From Pseudomonas sp. ISL-84 (GTDB taxonomy: Bacteria; Bacillota; Bacilli; Bacillales; Cytobacillaceae): a stretch of 64,000 nucleotides of DNA. The notes under the pieces are model-generated. The model made no database searches. It had not been told where the DNA came from and saw only the letters and a list, made by a program, of their open reading frames with translations. The DNA is taken from positions 1 through 64,000 of the forward strand of contig JAGGRA010000067.1 of NCBI GenBank assembly GCA_018613035.1, given 5' to 3'. A program made the translations under genes and the position numbers. Shown here piece after piece: positions 29,071-38,267 of the stretch. How positions within the stretch are numbered: position 1 is the first letter of the stretch; every line of letters starts with the position of its first letter.

Positions 29071-29083
29071 CCCTGGGTGTTCC
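29051..29083 (-). terminator. Terminator of the M20 peptidase-abgT operon
   Basis: Arms AACACCCAGG and CCTGGGTGTT (29058-29082) with a T-rich tail on the minus strand. Confidence 0.85.
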
Positions 29084-29090
29084 TCAAATC

Positions 29091-30617
29091 TTATAAATGG
29101 ATCGGTCCCTCCGGCCCAACTGGGATACCTAACAGGTACCAAACGACGATCAATATAATCCAGAAGATGCCAAAGAAGATGGTGTATGGGAATAGTGCTG
29201 ATATTAAGGTTCCCAAGCCCATGTTCTTGTCGTATTTTTTCGCAAAGGATAATAACAATACAAGATACGGAAGCATTGGCGTGATTGGGTTCGAGATGGA
29301 ATCCCCAATTCGGTATAATGCTTGTGTGAATGCTGGATGGTAATCCAGGAACATAAACATCGGCACGAAAATCGGTGCCAGGATGGCCCATTTTGCTGAT
29401 GCACTTCCGATTAAGATATTGATTAAGCTGACAAATAGGATAAATACGATAAACAGCGGTATTCCTGTAAAGCCTACCGACTCAAGGAAATCAGCTCCTT
29501 TTATCGCGATGATCGGACCAAGATTTGAGGCGCTGAAATAAGCAAGGAATTGAGCGGATGCAAAGACGAGAACAATATATGGCCCCATTGTACTCATTGC
29601 TTTTCCAGTCATTTCACCAAAATCCTTTGAACTTTTTACAGTGCCTGCTCCTAAACCATAGAAAAGGCCTGGAAGCAGGAAAAAGATCGTCAATAGCGGT
29701 ACGATTCCGTTCATAAGCGGAGAACCTTCTATAATTGAACCTGTTTCAGGGTTGCGCAAAATTCCGTTTTCCGGAAGGATCATGGCTAATACTGCCACAA
29801 GAAACACAGCTACTGAAATTCCGGCCCATTTTAGTCCGCGGCTCTCTTCCGAGGTCACGGTTGTGACTGTTTCAATTTCCCCTGTATAAGAACCAAAACG
29901 CGGAATCGTAAATTTATACGTTACCCATGTCGAAACGGCTAAAAGGAAAAAAGTTGAAACCGCAATAAAGTAATAGTTCATCGCCGGGTTCGCTTGATAA
30001 TTAGGATCAACAGTCTGTGCACCTGACTCGGTAAATCCTGCAGCCAGCGTATCAGTCATACCGATCATTAAGTTGGCTGAAAATGCCCCCGTGGTTGAAG
30101 CATAAGCAACGATTAAACCAACCATTGGATGGAAGCCAAATGCCATAAGGACCGTTGCAGCAATTGGAGGCAAGACGACCTGAGTCGCGTCGGCAGCCAC
30201 GTTACCAACAATGGCAATTAAAATAATACTTGGTATAATAATTTTTTTTGGTGTAGCAATAACGGAACGCTTCATCAGTGTATCGAAAAATCCGCTCTGC
30301 TCTGCCAGTCCAACACCAATCATCATAACGAGTACCATGCCAAGCGGCGGAAACTCACTGAAGTTGGTCACCATCTTAGTGAGGATGTCTACGATTCCTG
30401 CTCCATCTAAAAGATTATTGGCAACTACCGTTTCCCCTGTTACCGGGTGGGTAGCTGATACCTTAAACAATCCGGCGATGAAGGATGCTGCCAAAATGAT
30501 CCCGCATAGCATGAAAAACAATACAATTGGGTCTGGCAGTTTATTCCCGGCATATTCGATCGAATCGAGCATCCGGTCAAAAAATGTCTTTTTTTCTTTC
30601 TTGTTGTCCCGGGCCAT
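29091..30617 (-). CDS. AbgT-family transporter (aminobenzoyl-glutamate type)
   Basis: 508 aa, full length for AbgT. About 11-13 membrane helices; conserved PDPIVLFFMLCG near residue 30, VAADATQVVLPPIAATVLMAFG, and LIGSASAKWAILAPIFVPMF, SISNPITPMLPYL near the C-terminus. The family imports p-aminobenzoyl-glutamate or exports folate-like drugs. It follows the M20 amidohydrolase by 15 bases, as abgT follows abgAB in E. coli, so import coupled to hydrolysis of an N-acyl amino acid is likely. AGGAGG-type site before ATG 30617. Confidence 0.85.
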   Translation of the reverse strand: MARDNKKEKKTFFDRMLDSIEYAGNKLPDPIVLFFMLCGIILAASFIAGLFKVSATHPVTGETVVANNLLDGAGIVDILTKMVTNFSEFPPLGMVLVMMIGVGLAEQSGFFDTLMKRSVIATPKKIIIPSIILIAIVGNVAADATQVVLPPIAATVLMAFGFHPMVGLIVAYASTTGAFSANLMIGMTDTLAAGFTESGAQTVDPNYQANPAMNYYFIAVSTFFLLAVSTWVTYKFTIPRFGSYTGEIETVTTVTSEESRGLKWAGISVAVFLVAVLAMILPENGILRNPETGSIIEGSPLMNGIVPLLTIFFLLPGLFYGLGAGTVKSSKDFGEMTGKAMSTMGPYIVLVFASAQFLAYFSASNLGPIIAIKGADFLESVGFTGIPLFIVFILFVSLINILIGSASAKWAILAPIFVPMFMFLDYHPAFTQALYRIGDSISNPITPMLPYLVLLLSFAKKYDKNMGLGTLISALFPYTIFFGIFWIILIVVWYLLGIPVGPEGPIHL

Positions 30618-30632
30618 AAAACCCCTCCTAAT

Positions 30633-31811
30633 CTATTTTTCTGTTAACGTCAAGGCTGTTAAAATATGAAATTTAAGTCCGTCTTTGATCGCCTCTTCAT
30701 CCAGGTCGAATTTTGGATGGTGGTGAGGGTAGGTAATCCCTTTTTGGTCATTTCCTGCACCAATCATCACGTAGCAGCCCGGCTTGGCTTCGCTGAAAGC
30801 AGAAAAGTCCTCGCCGCCAAGCATGGGATCAATCCACTCAATTTTTCTGTCCGTAAAATGAGTTTCCAGCATGCTTGTAAGCTCTTTCGTTATTTCTTCG
30901 TTATTTATGACAGGGTTGTATCCATACGTGTATTCTACCTTCGCCTCCGCACCGTGAGCTTTAGCGATTCCTTCAGCAACTTCAAGGATGCGACTTTTAA
31001 TTAATTCACGTGTTGACTCTTCTAAAACCCTGACTGATCCGCCAATTTCGGCTGTATCGGGAATAACGTTAAAGGCTTCTCCGCCATGAAATCTTGTAAC
31101 AGATACAACAGCTGAATCAAGCGGTCCAACAGAGCGTGCAACAATATGATTTAGACCGGATACGATTTGAGCGCCAACTGCTACAGGGTCAACGGTTAAC
31201 TCAGGAGTTGAAGCATGGCCTCCCTTACCCTGGACCGTGATCTCAAAAATGTCGCTTGCTGATGTGATGGCACCATCGCGAATGCCAATGGTTCCAAAAG
31301 GAATGGTTGACATAAGATGAAGACCTGCTACTTGATCGACGCCATCCATTACTCCTGCGGCAACCATTTCTCTTGCTCCGCCTGGAGGAAGTTCTTCGGC
31401 ATGCTGAAAAATAAAGACAATTTCCCCGCTCAAATTTTCTTTTTCTTCCGTGAGAATTTTTGCTGCTCCAAGCAGCATGGAAGTGTGAGCATCATGGCCG
31501 CATGCATGCATAACGCCCGCATTTTTGGATGAAAAAGATAAGCCCGTATTCTCTGTGATTGGCAGAGCATCCATATCTGCACGAAGAGCGACTACCTTTC
31601 CAGGCTTGGAACCTTTTAATCTGGCAACAACGCTTGTTTCTGTCGGACGGGACAATTCCAAGCCGCCAAAGCTTTCTAGTTTTTCATAAACATAGTTTGC
31701 AGTATGTATTTCCTGAAAGGATAATTCCGGATTTTCATGAAGATAGCGGCGCCAATCGATGACTTCACCGTAAACTTCATTTACTCTAGTTAAAATCTTG
31801 CTGAAATCCAT
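30633..31811 (-). CDS. M20 family amidohydrolase (AbgB/aminoacylase-like)
   Basis: 392 aa. Zinc-dependent hydrolysis of an N-acyl or aminobenzoyl amino acid. ALRADMDALPI, MHACGHDAHTSMLLGAA, FIFQHAEELPPGGA with the metal/base residues, a dimerisation lid (residues 180-290) and MLGGEDFSAFS near the end. ATG 31811 lies 8 bases after AGGAG; GTG 31820 would overlap it. A dyad at 31838 sits before the gene. Confidence 0.88.
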   Translation of the reverse strand: MDFSKILTRVNEVYGEVIDWRRYLHENPELSFQEIHTANYVYEKLESFGGLELSRPTETSVVARLKGSKPGKVVALRADMDALPITENTGLSFSSKNAGVMHACGHDAHTSMLLGAAKILTEEKENLSGEIVFIFQHAEELPPGGAREMVAAGVMDGVDQVAGLHLMSTIPFGTIGIRDGAITSASDIFEITVQGKGGHASTPELTVDPVAVGAQIVSGLNHIVARSVGPLDSAVVSVTRFHGGEAFNVIPDTAEIGGSVRVLEESTRELIKSRILEVAEGIAKAHGAEAKVEYTYGYNPVINNEEITKELTSMLETHFTDRKIEWIDPMLGGEDFSAFSEAKPGCYVMIGAGNDQKGITYPHHHPKFDLDEEAIKDGLKFHILTALTLTEK

Positions 31812-31837
31812 TTGTTCCACTCCTATATAACGACTAA

Positions 31838-31855
31838 TTAACGCATATGCGCTAA
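31838..31855. promoter_or_regulatory. Operator-like dyad upstream of the M20-abgT operon
   Basis: TTAACGCATATGCGCTAA is an 18-bp inverted repeat with one mismatched pair, 27 bases before the start codon, between this operon and the regulator gene next to it. Confidence 0.45.
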
Positions 31856-31912
31856 ATATATAATATAGAATTTATAGAAAATTTTCAATAAATATTCACA
31901 AGATTATTTTTC

Positions 31913-31947
31913 CAAAATAAAAAACAGCCTGTTAGAATGGCTGTTTT
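31913..31947 (-). terminator. Terminator of the regulator gene
   Basis: 9-bp arms (31921-31929, 31939-31947) followed on the minus strand by a T-rich run. Confidence 0.8.
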
Positions 31948-33245
31948 CAAGGTGTAAAACTATATAATTTCATCGGCCGCCCTTTATCATGACTTTTCGT
32001 TTCACCGACTTCTGCAATTAACCCTGCTTTACGCAGCCCCTGCAAAATGCGCTGCGCATTGCGGTTGCTCATGCCAAGCTCAAGGGCAATATCTTTAGAA
32101 GTAAATGTATCCCAATCCTTCCGCCCCACATAGCTTTTTATTTTATTATAAAGCTGAACACTTATATGATATTCACCCAGCTTCTTGACCAGCTCGGGTT
32201 CATCACTTTCGCTAATATAAGAAAGGATCACCTGATCATTTTGATACTCTTCCACAATCCCATGCTCGTCAAGTAAGATAATCTTATCCTGTTTGGATGA
32301 CTTCGATCGCTGAACGGCTTTTCGGGCATTAAATTCAGCTTTTAAAACAGAATCCCCAAATCCGATACCTGCCGCAACTGGCCGCTTCCAGTCCTCGCGA
32401 ATTTTATCAATGGTATCGTGCAGGAGGTTAATGTGATGGTATACTTCCCCTCTGGAGCTAAAAATCATATAATCTCCTCTTCCGGTTTTATGAAAAGAGC
32501 CATTCAGACTTCGGCTCGCCCGGAGGAGAATTTCATCCATTTTCAGCTCGGTCCATTGCATATCATACAGCAATTCTTCCTTCACTTTTTCCAGCTCCGG
32601 ATTTTCCGTTTCTATAAAACAAACAGCCACCTGTGTATTTTGGTAATAATGGGCTTTTGCTTTTTCGGAAAGGGACATTAGGGTCTGCTTCGTTTCCAGC
32701 CGGGTCGTGGTGATCCATGAAACCGGGATGCCATGCCCTTTCAGCCGTTCTTTTACCCCAGGGTAACAAGTCAGAACCCCCTCGGTCTCCCTATTTTCCC
32801 AGAGCCTGTAATGATATTCATAGATTTGATCCTCTTCAATATCGGCAGGAAACGTTTCAATGTGGAGATTTTCCACTGGTACTTCCAGTTGTGATAATGC
32901 CTCACCGCTTATATTGGCCCCTTCAGGCAGATCAACGGATAGCTGTTTCAAGCCCCTGTTTTGCAGAAGCAAATTAAGAAGCGATTTATATAAACCTGTT
33001 TCCAAAAATAATACGCCGTGCAGGCTTTCATCATCGCCTAAAACGCCTTTTGCAATGGCATACGGAATTGGTCCTGAAAACAGCCAGGCATCAACCCCAT
33101 CCTTATGTGCGACAACAATCTCTTTCGTCTCAACAGCCTGCTTATATGTATATGGATGAAATTTCATCTCTTTTTCAAACTCTTTTGCAACATCCAAAAT
33201 TCTCTTCACCGACTGTTCCGGTCCAACTACACCAATGTGATACAT
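31947..33245 (-). CDS. Putative transcriptional regulator with GGDEF-like and winged-helix regions
   Basis: 432 aa. N-terminal 150 residues resemble a substrate/periplasmic-like sensing fold (GVVGPEQSVKRILDVAKEF, VDAWLFSGPIPYAIA). Residues 190-350 look like a degenerate GGDEF/cyclase-type domain (VAVCFIE, RGDYMIFSSRGE, VAAGIGFGDSVLKAEFNARKAV) as in PucR/CdaR-type regulators. The last 70 residues form a winged helix (FTSKDIALELGMSNRNAQRILQGLRKAGL). It lies upstream of the M20-abgT pair and probably controls it. Family name not certain. Confidence 0.6.
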   Translation of the reverse strand: MYHIGVVGPEQSVKRILDVAKEFEKEMKFHPYTYKQAVETKEIVVAHKDGVDAWLFSGPIPYAIAKGVLGDDESLHGVLFLETGLYKSLLNLLLQNRGLKQLSVDLPEGANISGEALSQLEVPVENLHIETFPADIEEDQIYEYHYRLWENRETEGVLTCYPGVKERLKGHGIPVSWITTTRLETKQTLMSLSEKAKAHYYQNTQVAVCFIETENPELEKVKEELLYDMQWTELKMDEILLRASRSLNGSFHKTGRGDYMIFSSRGEVYHHINLLHDTIDKIREDWKRPVAAGIGFGDSVLKAEFNARKAVQRSKSSKQDKIILLDEHGIVEEYQNDQVILSYISESDEPELVKKLGEYHISVQLYNKIKSYVGRKDWDTFTSKDIALELGMSNRNAQRILQGLRKAGLIAEVGETKSHDKGRPMKLYSFTP

Positions 33246-33303
33246 ATGACCACCTCATCATGCTTTCTTTGTAGATAGGATAGCATAAAAAGATGAATGA
33301 TTA

Positions 33304-33337
33304 ATAAAAAAGTGCCGAACAATGTTGTTCAGCACTC
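33304..33337 (-). terminator. Terminator of the CoA transferase-MFS pair
   Basis: 12-bp arms with one G-U pair (33311-33322, 33325-33336) and a T run on the minus strand. Confidence 0.8.
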
Positions 33338-33400
33338 AAATTAGCTCCTTTTGATTAGGTTATTCCACTTCATAACTTGTGAGGGGCCGCGTTAATGAAG

Positions 33401-34648
33401 TTATGCGGCAAGCTGCTGTTTTTGGTTCATCACGGTCAATGCACTTAACATAAAAAACACCATAACCATGAGCCCGGTTATCAGCAGCCATCCAGCCATA
33501 AAGTCTCCAGTGAAATCCACTAAAAAGCCAAATAAAGGCGGAACAATGATGACGGCGGTGGAGCCCATTGTTAAAGAGATGCCGCTTGATATTCCTGCTT
33601 TCTCAGGAGGCACCAGTTCACTTGCGAGATTCATCCATATTCCGTTAAACCCTGCTGCAGAGAAGCCAAATAATGCAATAATAGGAGCCAGCAGCCAGAA
33701 TGAAGCCGATGAAATGAATGCAACAGTCAAGCTTGATACAGCGGTAATCCCAGTGATAATCATTAAGATTATGACTCTTTTTCCGTTAAAGATTCGGTCG
33801 CTGATGATTCCCCATGCAATTCTCCCAAATGAGCCGAATACTTCAGAAATAACGAGCAGCATACCTGATAAAAACAGGGAAATTCCCAGTTTTTCGTATG
33901 AAAATAAGACAATATAAGTGGTTAAACACATTTGTGAGCCATTCAGCCCCATGGCGCTAAAACTTACCAGCAGCAAACGTTTATTTTTGAGCATTTTAAA
34001 CATTTCTTTGTAGAAAGACACAAGCCCTTGTGTTTGGTTGTTGGACTGTTTTTGCTGAGGCGGGTCCCGATAGATAAAATAGGACATGACTCCTCCGAAT
34101 AGAAGAATGACACAGGCAATCAATAATACTGGGCGCCATCCGAATACTGTGCTCAATGGCAATAAGATAAGGCTTGCGAGCGCCGCCCCTGCTGTAATCC
34201 CCATTTGTTTAATGCCCATTGCGGTACCACGCTGTTTTTGTGGAAACCAGTAAATAATTCCCCGGTTTGTAATAGGATGCATGGAGCCATATCCCAGGCC
34301 GCCGATTACAACCAATACAAGGAGAATCCCAAAATGAGTGAGAAAAGTGGTAAATAAATAACCGATTCCCATCATAAAAGCTGCAGCCAGCAGCAACCTC
34401 CTCGATCCCAGCCTGTCAGTTAAATATCCGGCAGGTACCGATACTATGGCCTGACCCATGAACAAAGCAGCAGGAAGCATGCCAATCTGGGATTTAGACA
34501 ATGAAAGATCCTCTCCAATTAACACGCCCAGCGGACCGATGCTTCTCCCGATAAAAGCGACCATTAACTGCGCAATTAAAAGGGAAATGAGCATTCTCCA
34601 TGGTTCCGAGATGAAGGTAGCCTGATTCTTTATATGTGCATGTTTCAT
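33401..34648 (-). CDS. MFS transporter (CynX/OFA-like)
   Basis: 415 aa with 12 predicted helices. Motif A-like PAGYLTDRLGSRRLLL follows helix 2; the central loop (residues 195-215) is polar. Probably a proton-linked carboxylate permease: it lies 45 bases downstream of a CaiB-type CoA transferase gene and is likely co-transcribed, which fits uptake of an acid later activated as a CoA ester. Substrate not determinable. Confidence 0.8.
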   Translation of the reverse strand: MKHAHIKNQATFISEPWRMLISLLIAQLMVAFIGRSIGPLGVLIGEDLSLSKSQIGMLPAALFMGQAIVSVPAGYLTDRLGSRRLLLAAAFMMGIGYLFTTFLTHFGILLVLVVIGGLGYGSMHPITNRGIIYWFPQKQRGTAMGIKQMGITAGAALASLILLPLSTVFGWRPVLLIACVILLFGGVMSYFIYRDPPQQKQSNNQTQGLVSFYKEMFKMLKNKRLLLVSFSAMGLNGSQMCLTTYIVLFSYEKLGISLFLSGMLLVISEVFGSFGRIAWGIISDRIFNGKRVIILMIITGITAVSSLTVAFISSASFWLLAPIIALFGFSAAGFNGIWMNLASELVPPEKAGISSGISLTMGSTAVIIVPPLFGFLVDFTGDFMAGWLLITGLMVMVFFMLSALTVMNQKQQLAA

Positions 34649-34693
34649 ATCTTCACTTCTTTTCTAGCATTCTTATAGTTGATTTAAAACGGT

Positions 34694-35896
34694 TTAAATA
34701 ATGTGGTTCCTCTTCAATTCTTCCAATTTTTCTTCATTAAAACCGAGTAATTTACAATAGATTTCTATGTTATGTTTCCCCATGATCTCTGCTCCTGCAT
34801 GTTTTACTTCTCCAGGCGTTCTGCTTAATTTTGGCACAATTCCCGGCATAGGAAATTCACCTAGTTCCGGGTGCTCGACTTTAATGATCATCTCACGCTC
34901 TTTGTATTGAGGATCCTCCAATATGTCTTTGGCATTATAAATTAATCCTGAAGGGACGCCTTTTTCCTCCAAAATGGAAAGAGCTTCTTTCGCTGTAAGT
35001 GTCTTGGTCCACTCCTCTATAATAGAGTCCAGCAATTTCATATTCTCGCCTCTTGCGTTATGGGTAGAAAACCGCGGATCCTCCGCTAACTCAGGTTTCT
35101 CCATTGCTTCACAGAGCCGGCTAAAAACTCCATCAGCGTTTGCTCCAATGACGATATATGTTTTATCTTTTGTAAAATAAATATTGGATGGCGCAATGCC
35201 GGGGAGGATATTTCCCATCCGCTCCCTAATATAGCCCGCAAGCAAATAATCAGGAATAATGCTTTCCATAATGGAAAAAACAGATTCATACAAGGCAGTA
35301 TCAACCACCTGGCCTTTCCCGGAATGTTCACGTTCATGCAATGCAACCAGGCAGCCAATTGTGGCAAACAAAGCAGCCAATGTATCGCCTATGGAGACGC
35401 CGATTCTAGAAGGCGGCCGATCCGGGAAACCCGTTACATTTCTTAATCCCCCCATTGCTTCACCTACACTTCCGAAGCCTGCGCGGTGCTTGTATGGTCC
35501 TGTCTGCCCGTAGCCGGATGTCCGAACCATAATCAGTTTCGGATTTATTTCGGATAATTCTTCATAAGACAAATTCCACTTTTCCATGGTGCCAGGCCGG
35601 AAATTTTCAATCAGCACATCAGCTTCATTCAAAAGCTCCTTTAAAATTTCCTGACCTTCTTCTTTTCGTAAATTTAGAGTAATAGACTTCTTATTTCTTG
35701 ATTGGATCGGCCACCATAAGCCAAAACCATCTTTGGATTTCCCCCAATTTCTCATGGGATCTGACTTTCCGGGAGGCTCAACCTTTATAACCTCCGCTCC
35801 AAAGTCTCCGAGCAGACGCCCGGTAAATGGACCTGCTAAAAGAGTGCCCAGTTCAATAACTCGAATGCCTTCTAATGGAAGCCGCTTTTCAGTCAT
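34694..35896 (-). CDS. Family III CoA transferase (CaiB/BaiF-like)
   Basis: 400 aa. Moves CoA between carboxylic acids. LPLEGIRVIELGTLLAGPFTGR at the N-terminus, DFGAEVIKVEPPGKSDPMRNWG, LLNEADVLIENFRPGTMEKW, and VVDTALYESVFS with the conserved catalytic Asp. AGGAGG precedes two adjacent ATGs; the second (35896) has better spacing. Pairs with the MFS gene downstream. Confidence 0.88.
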   Translation of the reverse strand: MTEKRLPLEGIRVIELGTLLAGPFTGRLLGDFGAEVIKVEPPGKSDPMRNWGKSKDGFGLWWPIQSRNKKSITLNLRKEEGQEILKELLNEADVLIENFRPGTMEKWNLSYEELSEINPKLIMVRTSGYGQTGPYKHRAGFGSVGEAMGGLRNVTGFPDRPPSRIGVSIGDTLAALFATIGCLVALHEREHSGKGQVVDTALYESVFSIMESIIPDYLLAGYIRERMGNILPGIAPSNIYFTKDKTYIVIGANADGVFSRLCEAMEKPELAEDPRFSTHNARGENMKLLDSIIEEWTKTLTAKEALSILEEKGVPSGLIYNAKDILEDPQYKEREMIIKVEHPELGEFPMPGIVPKLSRTPGEVKHAGAEIMGKHNIEIYCKLLGFNEEKLEELKRNHII

Positions 35897-36121
35897 CATT
35901 TCCTCCTTGCTCAGTTCAAAGACTTTTCATAAGAACGAGTTTTTTCTTCACAAATCATTTTTAAATTTCCTGAGTAAAAAATTGTCTAATACTATTTAAT
36001 TCAACTAAATTATTAAAAAACCTCTTTACTCTTTTAAAGTAAAGGTGTATTTTTATCATAGTATATTCAAATAATCAGATATACTAATATTTAAACATAA
36101 CGACAAAAAGAAGGGTTATGA

Positions 36122-37876
36122 ATGAAAAGTAAGTGGTTTTTTACTGGAAGGTATTCGGAGTATTCACTGCAAAGTTTTCAGAGGGATTTACTTTCAGGGA
36201 TTATTGTCGGTGTTATTGCAATTCCGCTGGGGATGGCTTTTGCGATTGCTTCGGGGGTTAAGCCTGAGTATGGGATCTATACGACGATCATTGCCGGGAT
36301 TTTGATTTCCCTTCTTGGCGGTTCAAAATACCAGATTGGCGGACCGACTGGTGCATTCATTCCCATTTTGTTCGGTATCGTGATGACTTATGGGTATGAA
36401 AATTTATTAATTGCAGGTTTTCTTGCTGGTGTTATGCTCTTTTTAATGGGCGTTTTCAGGCTTGGTTCCTTGATCAAATTTATCCCGAAACCTGTCACGA
36501 TTGGGTTTACATCGGGGATAGCAGTCATTATTTTTACTGGCCAAATCTCAAATTTTCTAGGGCTCAAGGGTGTTGAGAGCCATGAATACTTTATCGATAA
36601 TATTAGAGAGATTGCGAGGCATATTCATACCGTCAATTTTTATAGTATTCTGACTGCAAGCATTTGCCTGACCGGGATTTTGCTAATACCTAAATTTTTT
36701 CCGAAGGTACCTGGCCCTCTGATTGGATTGCTGCTTTCCACTGCCGCAGCAATTGTTTTTTTTCCAAATCAGGTAGCCACTATCGGTTCTTCTTTTGGAG
36801 AAATTCCCGGGACTCTCCCAAGATTCGCTATCCCGGATGTTACTTTGGAAAAAGTAATCGAGCTCCTTCGTCCCGCATTTGTGATTGCCATTTTAGGCGG
36901 GATCGAGTCACTGCTATCTGCGGTTGTAGCAGACGGGATGACGAACACAAGGCATAACAGCAACCGGGAGCTGGCAGGCCAGGGAATAGCCAATATGATT
37001 ACCCCTTTTTTCGGCGGGATACCTGCTACAGGAGCGATCGCGAGAACGGCCACCAATATTAAAAATGGCGCAGCCTCTCCTCTTTCCGGAGTTATTCACG
37101 GGATTATGGTATTGCTTGTTTTACTGCTTTTTGCACCATATGCATCTAATATTCCGCTTGCCAGCATGGCCCCAATTTTAATGGTCGTAGCCTGGAATAT
37201 GAGTGAAAGAAAAGTTTTCTGTCACGTTTTAAAAACGAAGACCGAAGATTCACTTGTGCTTGTCGTAACCTTTTTATTAACGGTTTTTGTCAATTTAACA
37301 GTTGCTGTTGAGATCGGTTTATTAATGGCTGTCATCCTGTTTACGAAGAGAATGAGCGATCACCTTGTTACCGTAAAAGCTCTGCCGAATCCGGAGAATA
37401 AACACAAAAAGGTACAATCTCATATGGTTTCCGAGCATCACGATTGCCCGCAGATTAGTATTTTTAATGTGGAGGGACCATTATTCTTCGGTGCTGCCCA
37501 AACTTTTTCGCAAACCATTATGGATACCATTCATTACAAGCCAGGAATCCTGCTTTTGAGAATGGGCCGTGTACCTTTTATGGATACAACCGGTGAGTCC
37601 AACTTTGCTCATATCGTGCAAAATTTTTCAAAGCATGGCATTATTTTAATATCCGGTCTTCAGCCCCAGCCTAAAAGCATCTTAATGAAAACGGGATTAT
37701 ACGATATGATTGGGGATGAGCATATTTTTGAGCATACCGGAGATGCCATCAACCATGCACTTAGGTTAATCGACGAAAATAAGTGCATGGGGTGCAGGCA
37801 CTTTGCATTCAGGGAATGCGGAAAACTATCCGGATCAAACTATCAAGCAAGAGAAAAAGCGATATCAGCGCCATGA
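36122..37876 (+). CDS. SulP-family anion transporter with STAS domain
   Basis: 584 aa. About 12-14 helices, SulP signature region (GVIAIPLGMAFAIASGVKPEYGIYT), GGIPATGAIARTATNIKNGA, then a C-terminal STAS domain (residues 440-545; ILLLRMGRVPFMDTTG). The tail carries a CMGC plus later Cys motif (residues 557-570). Substrates in the family are sulfate or bicarbonate. AGAAGGG before ATG 36122; an ArsR-type gene follows by 25 bases. Confidence 0.88.
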   Translation: MKSKWFFTGRYSEYSLQSFQRDLLSGIIVGVIAIPLGMAFAIASGVKPEYGIYTTIIAGILISLLGGSKYQIGGPTGAFIPILFGIVMTYGYENLLIAGFLAGVMLFLMGVFRLGSLIKFIPKPVTIGFTSGIAVIIFTGQISNFLGLKGVESHEYFIDNIREIARHIHTVNFYSILTASICLTGILLIPKFFPKVPGPLIGLLLSTAAAIVFFPNQVATIGSSFGEIPGTLPRFAIPDVTLEKVIELLRPAFVIAILGGIESLLSAVVADGMTNTRHNSNRELAGQGIANMITPFFGGIPATGAIARTATNIKNGAASPLSGVIHGIMVLLVLLLFAPYASNIPLASMAPILMVVAWNMSERKVFCHVLKTKTEDSLVLVVTFLLTVFVNLTVAVEIGLLMAVILFTKRMSDHLVTVKALPNPENKHKKVQSHMVSEHHDCPQISIFNVEGPLFFGAAQTFSQTIMDTIHYKPGILLLRMGRVPFMDTTGESNFAHIVQNFSKHGIILISGLQPQPKSILMKTGLYDMIGDEHIFEHTGDAINHALRLIDENKCMGCRHFAFRECGKLSGSNYQAREKAISAP

Positions 37877-37901
37877 CTCAGGAAAGTGAGGATACCATAC
37901 A

Positions 37902-38225
37902 TTGAATCTTGATATGCAGCAATTCAAAGCAGACTTTTTCAAAGCTCTGGCCCACCCGCTCCGAATCAGAATATTAGAACTCTTAGCTGAGGGCGATAAA
38001 AGTGTAAATGAAATTCAAAGCCTGGTTGGCAGTGAAGGCTCTGCCGTTTCGCAGCAGCTTACAGTACTGCGGACTAAAAATATTGTTACGGGCACGAAGG
38101 ACGGCAACCGGGTCATCTATTCGCTAAGAGATCCGATGATTATTGATCTTCTTACTGTGGCACGGCAAATTTTTAATAATCACCTTGTCGATACGATCAG
38201 CATGCTGGATAAAATAAATAATTAA
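37902..38225 (+). CDS. ArsR-family transcriptional regulator
   Basis: 107 aa winged helix: FFKALAHPLRIRILELLAEG, VNEIQSLVGSEGSAVSQQLTVLRTKNIV (recognition helix) and DGNRVIYSLRDP. It has no cysteine at all, so it is not a classical As/Cd or persulfide sensor. TTG start at 37902 with GAGGAT upstream; ATG at 37914 is an alternative. Co-transcribed with the SulP gene and likely its regulator. Confidence 0.82.
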   Translation: MNLDMQQFKADFFKALAHPLRIRILELLAEGDKSVNEIQSLVGSEGSAVSQQLTVLRTKNIVTGTKDGNRVIYSLRDPMIIDLLTVARQIFNNHLVDTISMLDKINN

Positions 38226-38227
38226 TG

Positions 38228-38265
38228 AAAAAGAGTTTAGGTCCGCATGGCCTAAACTCTTTTTG
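38228..38265. terminator. Bidirectional terminator
   Basis: 14-bp perfect arms (38228-38241, 38251-38264) with T runs on both strands between the arsR-type gene and the chemotaxis gene. Confidence 0.88.
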
Positions 38266-38267
38266 TT

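Noticed and set aside
24538-29083. Genomic island inserted by a mobile element
   Set aside because: No transposase, integrase, terminal inverted repeats or tRNA target; homologous duplication explains the flanks better.
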